Below, piece by piece: positions 1 to 11,949 of a stretch of DNA of 64,000 nucleotides. The DNA is from Laguncularia racemosa (lineage: Eukaryota > Streptophyta > Magnoliopsida > Myrtales > Combretaceae), in assembly GCA_037954665.1 (NCBI GenBank), contig JBBMOL010000023.1, positions 2,356,001 through 2,420,000 of the forward strand. Direction: 5' to 3'. The position numbers and the translations under genes are program-made. The notes under the pieces are model-generated. The model was not told where the DNA came from, ran no database searches, and saw only the letters and a program-made list of their open reading frames with translations. The number at the start of each line of letters is the position of its first letter. The stretch's first letter is position 1.

Positions 1-1028
1 CGCTTTCGTTTTTTCCCATTATATCTGTTCTAAATTCTAATCTTGCTTACCCTTAAATTAAAAATATAATATATATATATATATAGGTAAATTACACTTT
101 GAGTATTTGTGTTTCTACATTTTTTTTCCACTTTAGGTATTTGTATTTGTATTTTTTTTTTTTTTTTTGGGGTTAGAATACATGTGTTTTGCAAAATCAA
201 GAAAAACCAATTTTCAGGTTAGGTACACAAACACTAGTATGAGTGGGCCTATCTCATGGTTCTGCCCAGACACGAGCACGCGAAAAAAATAGAAGGTACG
301 AGCACGCGTAGGCCTGGGTTTGAGCACGCGAGGCACCATAAGGTAAGTGGACTGTACAGGCACAAGTACAAAAATATGTGAGCAGCACATGGGTCTTTTA
401 TTATTTGAAATAAAAATTGAAATAGTATTTTAATTATTTGGATAAATAATTTCGTTAATTTGATTTAATTATTTTTATTTTTTAAAAAGTACCTCAAATT
501 GAATATTAAATTAAAGAATTAGTTAAATAACAACGTATTAAATATTAAAATCAATAAATAACTTATCAATATTATGTAATTAGTTTTATGTGATTAATTA
601 ATTGAGTTAATTAAATTATTTTATTTAAATAATTTAATTATTTTAATTGGAATAAGTGAATAACTAATGGAAGACAAATTAAACAATTAATTTAATGTAA
701 TTAAAATCATATATTTACATAAATTTAAATTAATTAAGAAATTTAATTTATTTAATTAATTCAAACAGTGTTATTGAGGATGTAAACCCCTAAAAAAAAA
801 TCCAAAACTCATCCAAATCATTTGCTAGCGATACGAGGGTTAGGGTACTGATTTCCACCACTACCCATGATTAAGTTAGTAAAATGTATAAGTAGCATTG
901 ATAGTGAAATAAGGTTGTGCAAGTGAATATACGTATAGTATAGAACAAGAAAATGCCAAGTAAAAGGTCAGAGCATAAAGAGACAAGTGGAAATTTATAG
1001 GTAGAAAAATGCGAAACTAAACGTAACC
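1..1028. other. AT-rich intergenic DNA
   Basis: No coding signal is seen. The block holds a short TA run near 68-86, a poly-T tract near 150-170 and, at about 235-350, degenerate GAGCACGCG-type motifs like those of old LTRs elsewhere in the window. The remainder is TTAATTAAAT-type low-complexity DNA. Confidence 0.6.
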
Positions 1029-1290
1029 ATGTCAAGAATTAATGTGACCATGTTGCTGGACAACATGGCCATGTTATTTTTCTCCAATTCAATTGCACAT
1101 CGAGTGCAAGACCAACATGGGCATGTCCATATGCAACATACCCATGTTGCTCTTACGCTTTTCTATGACGCTTTTTTGGAAGGAAATAACATGGCCACAT
1201 TGATCACTAATGTAGCCATGTTGTTTTAATTATTTTCTGTTTTCTTTTTGGTTAGCCACAACATGGCCACGTTGATTGAAAAGTGGTAAT
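1029..1290. repeat. Degenerate array of ACATGGCCATGTT palindromes
   Basis: Several imperfect copies of a palindrome-centred motif (ACATGGCCATGTT, ACATGGGCATGT, ACATGGCCACATT, ACATGGCCACGTT) occur at about 1058, 1115, 1187 and 1257; the last two are 70 bp apart. The spacing and palindromic form resemble the CACGGCCGTG array in the LTRs at 54877-55515. It is probably the remains of a related LTR. The open frame across it looks fortuitous. Confidence 0.5.
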
Positions 1291-1611
1291 TAATTTATTT
1301 ACATTTTCTTTTCAATTGATTATTATCCTTTTTTTTTCATTACTTGCTAATTAAATAATACCAATTACTCGTTTTCTCAATACTTAAGATTAACATCATT
1401 CATACATTATATATTTAAAAAATAACAAATAACTTTTATATTTACATATACTTAACTTATGTAATAGATCCTTCCATTACATATCTATATTACGTATAAC
1501 ATGGGTTCACACCTAAAACTATAACTTATATAACATAAATATACAATATATACACATAAAACATATGAATAACTCCAATGCTTTTTTATGTGGGATACCT
1601 TATATATATTA

Positions 1612-1650
1612 ACAACGCATACATACATACATACATACATACATACATAA
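1612..1650. repeat. CATA microsatellite
   Basis: A run of the tetranucleotide CATA, about eight uninterrupted units. The minus-strand open frame across it simply reads the repeat. Confidence 0.9.
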
Positions 1651-1762
1651 TTATTTTGTACATCTAACATATTAACAATACCTATATAAATAAATATACT
1701 TATATACATATGCATTCATATATATATCGTATATGTTATATGTATTAAGGGTGAGTACTTAC

Positions 1763-2200
1763 CGTAAAATACGGAAAAATAAGAAAATAAATAAGTCCTA
1801 TTTAATGAGGCATTGATGTAATATTGTGGTTATGCAAGGGCTAATATAGATTTTTTAACCCTAGATTATATAAGCCCTTATAAAACTCTATTGTCCTCGT
1901 TTTTTGAACTTTACTCCCCTCTACAGATAATGCTCAAATAGGTAAACTAGAAGTTCCTATCAATTAACTCAATACGTGGAATTCACAAGGTAAGTGTTCA
2001 TCTAAATTAGATTATGGTATGCCCTCTTGTGTTAATAAGTGTTTGATTTAAGGATCGATTTACATTATAGTTTGAACGCAATTAAGATAAGTAGATTTAG
2101 GGGTGTGGGTGATTGGAGCAACTTTGGAATTTATTGAGCGATTCAACTAAGTAAGTTTATCTTTTTATACCAAGCTTTATAAATTAAACAACTTTTTGTA
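1763..2200 (+). repeat. Decayed 5' LTR of a Ty3/gypsy element
   Basis: This stretch matches 7291-7737 over its whole length: shared words include AAATAAGTC, TAATATTGTGGTTATG, GAGCGATTCAACTAAGTAAG and TGATTAGAGTAACTTTGGAA-like text. Its left edge (CGTAAAATAC) aligns with the TGTAACATAC start of the 3' copy. The right edge is approximate, because the two copies diverge near the word TTTTTGTAT. Many substitutions separate the copies, so the insertion is old. Confidence 0.75.
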
Positions 2201-2281
2201 TATACATATGTGTATACCATTACTAATATTTTAAACTTACTATAATTATCGAGTTTATTTGGTTGCCTCCTCTCAAGAAAA

Positions 2282-3130
2282 ATGCCTCTTAGAAGAATCA
2301 CAAGACCTAACCCATTTGTAACTAGACAAGATAGGGATACCTCATATGAAAGGTACCCTTCAGGACCTCCACAATAAGGAGCTCTAGTACCAACAGTTGA
2401 CATGACTACACAATTGCTAGAGATCAAGAATACTCTAGTGGAGATGCTAACACAGCAGCAACAAACAAGTCATAAGACCTAATAGGCTAGTAGAAGACCA
2501 AATTGGGTTAGATAAGTTGTAAAGCTTGCAAAGGAGTTTAACCCAAGAGTTGATGATCTAGTAGAAGTTGAACACTGGATCATAAAGATTGAGAAAACAT
2601 TTACTACATTGAAGGTACCAAAAGACAGGAAAGTAAATTATGCCACCTTTATGCTAAAAGGATCAACTACAGACTGGTGGGCTAATGTCTCCAAGCGAGC
2701 AGGAGGACCCATCTACTGGCAAAGGCTTAAGGAACTATTTTATGAGAAATACTTCTCTAGCAGCATCAGAGATAGGATAGAGGTAGCATATTATAGCTGT
2801 TAACAAGACAATCATATTGTAGAGGAATACGAAGCGGAACTAAATCACTTGATCAAGTTTTTAATTGAAGTAATTTGCGTAGATAATGCCTTAAAAGGGC
2901 TATGAGGTTTTTAAGAGGCTTGGAACCTAATTTACAGCATGAAGTGAGGTCATTCCAATTGTCCACCTATGCAAAAGTGGTAGATAAAGCAAAATATATG
3001 GAGTAACGCAGAAAATGAATGGATGAGCTTTTGAGTCATAGATCAAGTATAGTTTTGAGAAAGAGGCCTATATATTGAGTAATGATCCAAGAAAAAGGAA
3101 AGAGGCCTCAGGTGTAATAGACCAAACCCA
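2282..3130 (+). pseudogene. Ty3/gypsy gag relic
   Basis: This is the remains of the capsid gene of the element flanked by the LTRs at 1763 and 7291. A methionine at 2282 opens the frame MPLRRITRPNPF, and the clearest capsid text is at 2609-2803: a DRKVNYATFMLKG-like stretch, then TTDWWANV and WQRLKELFYEKYF, in the order of the retrotransposon gag family. Stops occur at about 2357, 2479, 2801 and after. The zinc knuckle is not contiguous: a likely piece of it (KCGNMGDY) appears only near 3845, so roughly 3130-3810 looks like a later insertion. It cannot make a full protein. Confidence 0.75.
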
Positions 3131-3810
3131 TGGTTATAATCGAGGTTGTCAAACTCGTGAGTTAAATCATACGATTCAACGATTTTATGAGTTTGGATAG
3201 ATATTTTTAGTTAACTTGCATACAAAATCGGAGAGAAGTAAAATTATAATAGAATTGCAATTTTGAACAGTAAAATAGTCAAAATCTCGAGTTTAAACGT
3301 TTCTACCAATTCTACAATATTGCACAACTAAGTAAAATTTCACCCATCCGGATCTAGATGAACAAATATGTGATAATAGTTATTCATGGGCCTAAGTCTA
3401 AACTTTTAATAAACAAATATGGGCTTAATTGCTAAAAGTCCCCTGGCATGCAGGGGCGCTGCCCCCTTGAAACCCCCATCGGGACCCATGTGCTTTCCTG
3501 TCGTAGGAGAATATGAGCCATACCCCAACATGTTCGTTGGTCATCACTCCTCTCTTATTAGTGTGTTGTGTTGCATTGAAGTCTTTGTGTTTGTGTTCAT
3601 CGATTATTAGTCTTCTTGTTCCAATTTGTGATCATGTTCATGTTAAAGCACTCATGTTTGATTGCTACAACTTTTCTTATTTTAATTAATATTTTTGTAA
3701 TAGTAAATAAAATAAAGGGTGGATAACTTTAACTTTATAAGAATTTTTTATATTTTTAATTTTATAGGAAATGTATAAATGTATTTATATTTCTATCTTT
3801 TCAATATCTC
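3130..3810. other. Probable insertion splitting gag from protease in the old gypsy element
   Basis: The text between the gag relic and the zinc-knuckle/protease relic matches no retrotransposon domain. It contains a conspicuous GC-rich stretch at about 3440-3500 with the imperfect inverted motif GGGGCGCTGCCCCC followed by AACCCCC, then ordinary AT-rich DNA. Boundaries and any target duplication could not be fixed, so the type of insertion is unknown. Confidence 0.4.
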
Positions 3811-3814
3811 ATAG

Positions 3815-6800
3815 TTAAGTAAACAAAGGGGACACAAAGTGATGAAATGTGGTAATATGGGAGATTATACCACTCTAATGTAGCAGGTGCAAATAGTGAG
3901 ACCACAAACCAAAGCTCAAGCGAGTAGACCCCAATCAGGAGGCTCGAGGCAACGATCACTGGCAAAAGTCTTTTCTCTATAGTAGTAGTACCAAGACACC
4001 CCAAACAAAGACACTATAGCAGATATGCTCCTATTACACTCTCATAGTGCCTATGTGCTTTTAGATACGAGTGCCACACACTCTTGTATTTCTAATACAT
4101 TTATACATATGTGTGATTTGAATACTGAACATTTATATGCTTTTTTGGATGTGAATACACCTTTAGGGATTGGGAGAATTCTGAATCAAATATATCATGG
4201 TGTTAGTATAGAAGTGGAAGGCAGAGTGTTACTAGCTAGTCTATTGGTGTTAGAAATGTCAAATTTTGATGTGATCTTAAGACTGAACTAGTTGTTGAAG
4301 TACCATACCACCACAAACTATCATAGTATGATGGTATATTTTAGCATCACAAGTAAAGATCGTTTTTATTTTAACTTGGATGCCTAAAGGCCAACATGAT
4401 TGCCCACTTTTGAATTATGGGGCAAAAGTATGCTAGCAACAGTAATAGTAAAGTCAAGTGGGATAGTAATGTTGGAACAAGTACCTATAGTGAAGGAGTT
4501 CTTAGATGTCTTTCCAAATAAACTACCCGCATTACTCCCAGCTTATGAAATAAACTTTAGCATCAATTTGATACTAGGTACAACGCCAATTTCCAAGACA
4601 CCATATAGAATGGCACCTACAGAACTAACATAGTTGAAGACACAACTACAAGAGTTGCAAGACAAAGGATTCATTAGGCCTAGTGTGTCTCCATGGGGTG
4701 CACTGGTTATATTTGTTAAGAAAAAATATGGTAGTATGTGATTCTATATATACTATAAGGAGTTAAAAAGGGTCACTATTAAAAACAAGTATCCCCTCCC
4801 TAGAATTAATAACCTCTTTGATCAATTACAGGGAGCTTAGGTATTCTTAAAAGTTGATATGAGATCAAGATACTACCAACTGAGGATTAAGGAAAAGGAT
4901 ATTCAAACGACAACCTTTAAGACTCGATATGGACATTTTGAGTTTCTAGTAATGCCTTTTAAGTTAACTCATGCACCAATAGCTTTTATGGATTTAATGA
5001 ACAGGGTGCTCAAGGACTTCCTGGATAAGTTTGTAATCATCTTCATTAATGACATCTTAAGATACTCCATGAGTAAGGAGGATCATGAAGAACATTTGAT
5101 GCTAGGTGCGAGTTTTGCCTTGAACAAGTAACTTTCTTGGGTCATGTAGTAAATAAGGATGAGATTTCTATGGACCCATAAAAATGTAAGAGCAGTAGTA
5201 GACTAGTTTAAACCAAAGACAATGATAGAAGTTAGAAGCTTTCTAGATTTAGCTAGCTATTATAGAAGATTTGTTGAAGGATTTTCTAATATAGCAGCTC
5301 CTTTAACCCGATTGACATAAAAAGTCGTAAAGTTTGTTTAAGATGACAGATGTGAAGCTAGTTTCCAGAAATTAAAGCAAAAGTTAATGTCAACTCCAGT
5401 ATTAGCTTTACCCAAAAGTGAGGAAGAGTTCACTATCTTTAGTGATGCATTGGTTTAGGGTTTGGGGTGTATGTTAATGTAGGATGGTAGGGTAATAGCT
5501 TATGCATCACGACAGCTAAAGCCATATGAAAGGAATTATCCAACTCATGACCTGGAGCTAGCAATAGTGGTGTTAGCGCTCAAGTTATGGAAACATTATC
5601 TACATGGTGAAAAATGCAAAATCATCACCGATCACAAAAGTTTAAAATACATTTTCACTTAGAAGGAGCTGAATATAAACCAGAGGAGATAGTTGGAGTT
5701 AATTAAATATTATGATTTGGAAATTCAATGCTATTTAGGAAAAGAAAATGTGGTAGTAGATGCTCTTAGTAGAAAGAAACGAGACAATATTGCTATCATG
5801 ATTACATCTCAACAGAACCTATTGGAGGACAAATGCAGGTTGGATTTGGAGATAATAACATAGGATTTAGGAGTCAGATTAGCAAGTTTGTGTATCCAAC
5901 CCACCTTAGTAGAGAAAATTAAAGCTAAGGTTAAGGATACAAATATATAAGATAATTGAAATGAACAAGGTATGATGATAAAATTTGTTGATGCGGAAGG
6001 TATTTTAAGATATGGAACACAATTGTGTAGAGTTGAAGAAAAAGATCATGAAAGAAGCGCACTACTCTAGATATACAATCCATCCCAAGAGCACTAAGAT
6101 ATAGAAAAACCTAAAGAATCACTACTAGTGGAAGAACATAAAATAGGAGATAGCTAAGTATGTAGCGAAGTTCTTAACATGTTAGCAGATCCAAATTGAA
6201 CATCAAAGGCCAGCTAGGAAACCGCAACCCTTCCCAGTACCTAAGCGGAAATGAGAACATGAGAGAAACAAGATGTAGTGTAGGTAATAGTAGATCAATT
6301 AGCCAAGTCTGCCTACTTTATTCCTGTTAATGTAGGATACAAATTGGAGAGATTAGCTAGAATGTATATACAGGAGATAATAAGGTTACATGGAGTACTA
6401 CTAACCATAACCTCTAATAAAGATACACTGTTTGTAAGTATATTTTAGAATAGCTTATATAAAGCTTTAGTACTACTTTTCATCCTCTGACAGATGGACA
6501 ATTTGAGATGACCATCCAAATCCTAAAAAATCTACTTAGAGCTTGTGCGTTGGACTTTAGAGATAACTGAAATGAATACATACCTTTGGATAAGTTTATC
6601 TACAATAATAGTTATCAGGTAATCATCCAAATGGCCCTTTATGAAGCCTTATTTGGGAGGAAATGCATATCCCTGTTACATTGGGGTGAAGTGAGGTTAA
6701 GATGGGTGTTGGGACCTGAATTGGTCCAAAAGGTAGTAGATAAGGTAAAGTTGATAAGACAAAGAACACAGATAGATTAGAATCGTCAAAAGAACTATGC

Positions 6801-7262
6801 TGATAAGAGGCGACGCCCCTCAGAATTTCAAGTAGGAGATAAGGTATTACTAAAAATTTCTCCAACTAAGGGGTGATTAAGTTCAATCTAAAAGCGAAGT
6901 TAAACCCAAGGCATGTTAAACCATTTGAAGTCCTATAAAAGATTGATAAGGTGGTATACAGATTAGCCTTATCACCAAGTTTATAAGGAATACATGATGT
7001 GTTCCACATATCCATGTTGAGGAAATTTGTATCGAATCTTAATCAAGTTGTTGCATTGAAGCCCCTGAATGTACAGTTGGATTTGTCTTCCATAAAACAA
7101 CCTATAAAAATAGTGAATACCAAAGAATAAGTATTGAGGAGACAAGTGATTCCCTATGTTAAAGTATAATGGACCAACTAAACAAAGCATGAGGTAACTT
7201 AGGAAATGGAAGATGAGATGCAAAGAAAATATCTAGGACTCTTTTTAAATTCAAGTGACTTT
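3815..7262 (+). pseudogene. Ty3/gypsy protease-RT-RNase H-integrase relic
   Basis: Polyprotein domains appear in the usual gypsy order. The protease site reads VLLDTSATHSCIS near 4055, where the canonical D-T-G-A has become D-T-S-A. Reverse transcriptase follows (PYRMAPTEL, GFIRPSVSPWGA, KYPLPRI, FKTRYGHFEFLVMPF), and the catalytic Y-x-DD box has decayed to FINDIL at 5042-5059, losing one aspartate. RNase H is recognised by YASRQLKPYERNYPTHDLEL and ALSRKK (to about 5780). Integrase core text is at about 6290-6780 (VDQLAKSAYFIPV, LYEALFGRKC). The C-terminal piece FQVGDKVLLKISP is at 6830-6870. In-frame stops are scattered throughout, so it is inactive. Confidence 0.85.
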
Positions 7263-7278
7263 TGAGGATGAAAGTTTT

Positions 7279-7290
7279 TATAAGGGGGGA
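7279..7290 (+). other. Polypurine tract of the old gypsy element
   Basis: TATAAGGGGGGA lies directly before the TGTAACATAC start of the 3' LTR, the position expected for the plus-strand primer of a gypsy retrotransposon. Confidence 0.7.
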
Positions 7291-7737
7291 TGTAACATAC
7301 AGAAAAATAAGAAGATAAATAAGTCTTATTTAACAGGATATTAATGTAATATTGTGGTTATGTAAAGGGCAATATGGACTTTTTAACTCTAGATTATATA
7401 AGTTCTCACAAAACTTTATTGTCCTTTTTTTTTTTTTTTCTAAACTTCACTCCTCTCTAATGACAACGCTCAAACATGTGATTTAGAAGTTCCTACTGAT
7501 TAAGTTAATACGTGAAATCCATGAAGTAAGTGTTAATCTGAATTTGATCGTGGTATACCCTCTCATATTAATAAGTGTTTGACTTAAGGATCAATTTATG
7601 TTACAATTCAAATGTAATTAGGGTAAGCAAATTTAGGGTGTGGGTGATTAGAGTAACTTTGGAATCAATTGAGCGATTCAACTAAGTAAGTTGATCTTTT
7701 TACACTCAGCTTTATGAATTAAACCACTTTCTGTATT
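7291..7737 (+). repeat. Decayed 3' LTR of the old Ty3/gypsy element
   Basis: It begins TGTAACATAC immediately after the polypurine tract and matches 1763-2200 base for base with many substitutions. The right edge is approximate. No convincing target duplication was found, consistent with age and later rearrangement. Confidence 0.75.
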
Positions 7738-7819
7738 GGAATAGAAGTAAGAAAGAGATGGGTGATGATTGGCTTAGAAAATGGGATGAATTGTGTAGAA
7801 ATCGAGCCCTTTATGAGAT

Positions 7820-9188
7820 TTAGAGGGGTGCACAATCGTATACTTTCCCATGGTGAAAATAAGGGCAAATTATAAATAAAAAATAAAAAATAAAAACGTA
7901 GTATATTATAAGGTACACGCTCGTATACCTGTTGATGCTGAAGTACACGGCCAAGTACACTGTGTACTTAAACGTGTCAAAAGGCCTTGACACACAGAAA
8001 GGTATGCAATTATGCACACAATTGTGTTCCTATCTGTGCACCTATATACAATCACATACACAGCCGTGTTGCTTTATAACACATAAAATGATTTTTCTTC
8101 TATATTTCTCGATTTTTATGAAATTTAAAACCCTTTACATCAAATTAAGTCATTGGGAAGGGAAATCATTAAACCATACTTAGAATTGAAAACCAAAGAA
8201 ATCTAGATTGACTTGTAAGTTAGTGTTAAGTTAGTTCTTTATGTATAATAAGTTATACTTATGATCGCAATTATTATTCTAGTGACCTTGAAACAATTCC
8301 TTCAAGTCTGTGACTACCTTGTTTGGGGTTTGTGTTTGGTAGCATAGTATTAAAATGTACTTAAATGATATTTGGTTAAGAATCGGTTGTTGCTTGTGTT
8401 TAGCTCAACCTAGGAGTTAGTGGTGGTAAATCCTTAGAGGGCACTCCAATGATCTTTGTATAACGTTGTCCCTAGTGGAGCCACATATTGAAATGACCTG
8501 GGTAGGTTTAGGATGACTCATGGTATTGGGGCTGGGAGTAGCAATTCCCAACACCATAGTATTGAGGCCAAAAGTGATAGTATCTCGAATGTATAAGATT
8601 ATATATATATTAATAAAACTTCTAATGATTACAGTGTGCGGAGTTATGATAACTCTCATATTGTTTGATGGATTTAAGTTAAAGATGATAAAATTGTTGG
8701 ATGTTTCCTGTTTACATTTGAAAGTATGTGAATCCTGTTTGCATGTGTCATGCACATGTGCTTGTGGGTAGATATACTAGGCATTAGATCACCCTTTATG
8801 AGAAATTCTTTTTAGTTGCAGGTGCAAATGATACCTCCTTTTACCATGAGCTAAGGATGGACTATAAACGAAACGAAGAGCAAGTAGAATATTATTATTA
8901 TTATGAAGACTAGTGAAATTTATTTAAGAGTAGCTAGAAAAATTGTGTTTCTTGTCAAGAAGACTAATGATGTAATAGAAATAGTGTAGTTGTTATTTTA
9001 TTGATGATAGTTATACTTTATTTTGAGATGAATAATAATAATGAATACTATAGAGTTTGTCATGTTAATTGGGAATGGTTGATAGGTTGTTTAGGAGATG
9101 ATGATTAAGTAGGTTAAAGAGCCTTATGTGTCACCAAATATTAGTGACACATAGTGGGTCTTTATGCTCCAAGTTCTAAGGTGTTACA
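7820..9188 (-). repeat. Solo-LTR-like debris, Tekay/Del-like start
   Basis: Read on the minus strand, the block begins TGTAACACCTTAGAAC at 9188, matching the TGTAACACC start common to plant chromovirus LTRs. It also contains a cluster of CACGGCCAAG/ACACAATTGTGT/CACAGCCGTG motifs at about 7915-8070. No internal retrotransposon domains adjoin it. The left edge and target duplication were not found, so it may be a truncated LTR rather than a true solo LTR. Confidence 0.4.
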
Positions 9189-9860
9189 CCCACTTATACT
9201 CTATTCAAACGAATAGGCTCTAAGTGGGTATTAAGGTTTATAAGATAGGTTTTAAGTACAAATTTTCAAAAACGTAAGGTATATAAGGTATCATGTACTC
9301 ACCTAATGAAAAATTATTAAATAATAATAATAATAATAACATTATTTTGGTTAATAAATATTTTAGTAGAAAGAAAAATAAAGGAGTTTAGGTCTATATA
9401 TTAATAACCTAAATGGTTAAACTAATGCCGCTTCTCTCATTTTATATTTTCCATTCTTTCTCTTGCTTTTGCCCATTTTATTTTCCAACTTCATGTTTTT
9501 CATTTTTTTCTCCTTATTCTTCCTTACTTGCTGAGTAATAAAATCATATAAACTAAAAATAATAAAGAGAGGAAAAATTATTGTTTTAATTTTATAGATT
9601 TTACTATAAGTTTTATAAATTTTTCATATAAAAAAATTGTAATATCATATATAAATTTTTTTCTTAATATCACATAAATTTGAAATTTATAGAAAAAAAA
9701 TTATAAGTTTTATAAAATATGTTATACCTTATAAGTTTTACATGGTATAAGATAGTTCTAAAGTACTATAGAATAGGTTCCATTTTCAAAATTTAAGAAT
9801 CTACATCTTACAAGGTTAGGTATGGATAAGACTTCATACCTCTACTCACCCTATACCCAC
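9189..9860 (+). repeat. Dispersed AT-rich repeat, copy A
   Basis: It is homologous in inverted orientation to 38985-39815. Shared landmarks are CCCACTTATACT at one end, TTAATAACCTAAATGGTTAAACT followed by CTCTCTCATTTT in the middle, and a pyrimidine tract. It is non-coding. Its left end abuts the LTR-like block exactly at 9188, so it is probably truncated there. Confidence 0.6.
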
Positions 9861-9879
9861 TCACTCTTAATATGTATAT

Positions 9880-10690
9880 TAACATTTATGATATACCACA
9901 TATTTATGTTATATGTACATAATACACATATGTACAAATGTTTACAATGTGCTATATATATATCATAAATGTTATATACATATTACATGTGACATATTGA
10001 CATGTCCTATATAAATAAATACTTGTACATGTAATATGTATATAAATGCTATACATATATAACATTTATATATTATACTTACATATGTTATACGTAGAGA
10101 TATGTGTATACATATATGCTTATATATACATTATATGTTATACGTATGTTAACATATATGTTATACATATATTTAAGTTATACATACATATGTATATAAT
10201 ATATATACATATAAATGTCTACAATATAATATATATAATGTAATACATATCAATTATAAATATATATTATAACATATAATATAAATAAATATATTTATAT
10301 TAACATGACATATATAAATAAATACTCATATATGTAATACATACGCAAATGCTATACATATATAATATTTATATATATTATACTTATATATGTTGTATGT
10401 ACATATATGCTCATATATATGTTATATGTCTATTTATATATATATATGTTATAATATACGTTTGTGTTATAACTTACACATATATATACATATATACATA
10501 TACATATATGCATTTACTTACATGTATGCACGTATATAAGAACATAAGCATTCGTATATACACACATGTTTATATATATATGTATGTATTTACATACATA
10601 TATATGCAATATAAAAATGTATGTATACATATATATATATATATTTGTACTTGTGTATATATACATACATGTATATATCTATATATTAAA
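9880..10690. repeat. TATACA-type low-complexity block with a 303-bp internal period
   Basis: About 800 bp made almost only of TATATACATA-like words. Within it the segment starting ATAAATAAATAC at 10011 recurs at 10314, giving a period of 303 bp over roughly 120-140 bp. The 65- and 115-codon open frames here merely read the simple sequence. Confidence 0.75.
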
Positions 10691-11949
10691 TTTTGAATTT
10701 TTATTTTTATTATTTCTTCTTTTTTAAAAAAACAATTTACGTGTTTTATTGCATATTAATATTTAAATCCATTTAAAAACACGTGGATAACACATGAGAA
10801 GCACGTGAATAAATAGGTGGCATGTGATTAAATTGACACTATGTGGGCACACAGGCTGATAGGCAAGCAAGCATGATGGGTCCAATATGCAAAGAGTATG
10901 AGCATGTCAGGTATGCAATTTTTAAACATGTAGAGCCACACGTATTATAATCTCACGAGAGATAGTGTGATGGATTAAATTTAATACTTAAATTTAATGA
11001 ATTTTCTCATCTATTAGATTATTTTTTTAAGACGAACTCTTTTTTGAGCTTAGGTCATAACACACAGCTGCCCTTTTACTATACCTACCATTAAGTGCCC
11101 TTAATTTTAAAGAAAAAGAAGCAAATCAATTGAAGAAAGAAAAACACCATTAAACCCTACTTACTTCTTCGAAACTCACAAAATCGACTACCTTATATAG
11201 GTGTCAAGAGGAGTCGTCATGAAACCGATAATAATCGGATTGCTTGGTGTTGTATGCCAAGAAGAAAAGTAATTAATGAGAAGTTGCATAGAAAATTGAT
11301 TTTACCCTTTTACATTTAAGGACTTCATCGCTCATAATTCCTAGAGAAACTCAACTAAAATGAATGAGCAATGTTTATACAGCGGCAGAAGTTATATGCC
11401 AGGCTCGAAAGTCAAGAAAATAAGTTCCCTCAGGACAGTTCTACTTCTTTGGATGTCTAGCATAGACGTGCATTGTCGTGTACTTTAATTTGGTGTGGTG
11501 TGCAAGGCTTCTTCACAGTTGTAAGTTTGGGAGGGGGAATTCTACTGAATAACTGTACAGTAAATTTAACAAAATAAATACTACTCATAATAAAATTATT
11601 ATACTGTCCAATCACTAAATGATTGAACCATAAAATTTTTCAATTTAGGAGAGGTGAGTTGGTCTCAATGCTATTTTCCATTCTTCAATCAGTTTGCTTT
11701 TTTCATTTTTCTTTCTTTCTTTCTTTCTTTTTTTAACATATTTCGTGAACCACAAGTACCCCTATTGTAAAAAATAATAATACAAATACCCAAAATGATA
11801 ATGAGTATAAAAACAAAATAGCCAAGGTGTAATTTACCCTTTGTTTTTTCCTTCTAGTATATCATACTGGAAATTTTTATACCAAAAAAAAAAATTCTTT
11901 CCGGAAAATATCAAAATAAGCTTAGGATTTTTATTATAATTAGGTTTTC
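10691..11949. other. Intergenic DNA with LTR-like fragment
   Basis: No gene is seen. At about 10740-10915 there are CACGTGGA/CACGTGAA and GGCACACAGGCTGA-type motifs that resemble the hairpin-rich LTR text elsewhere in the window. A CTTT microsatellite lies at about 11702-11730. Nothing else could be assigned. Confidence 0.5.

Noticed and set aside
10046..10696. Two Tyr/Ile-rich open frames of 65 and 115 codons
   Set aside because: They only translate TATACA-type low-complexity DNA.
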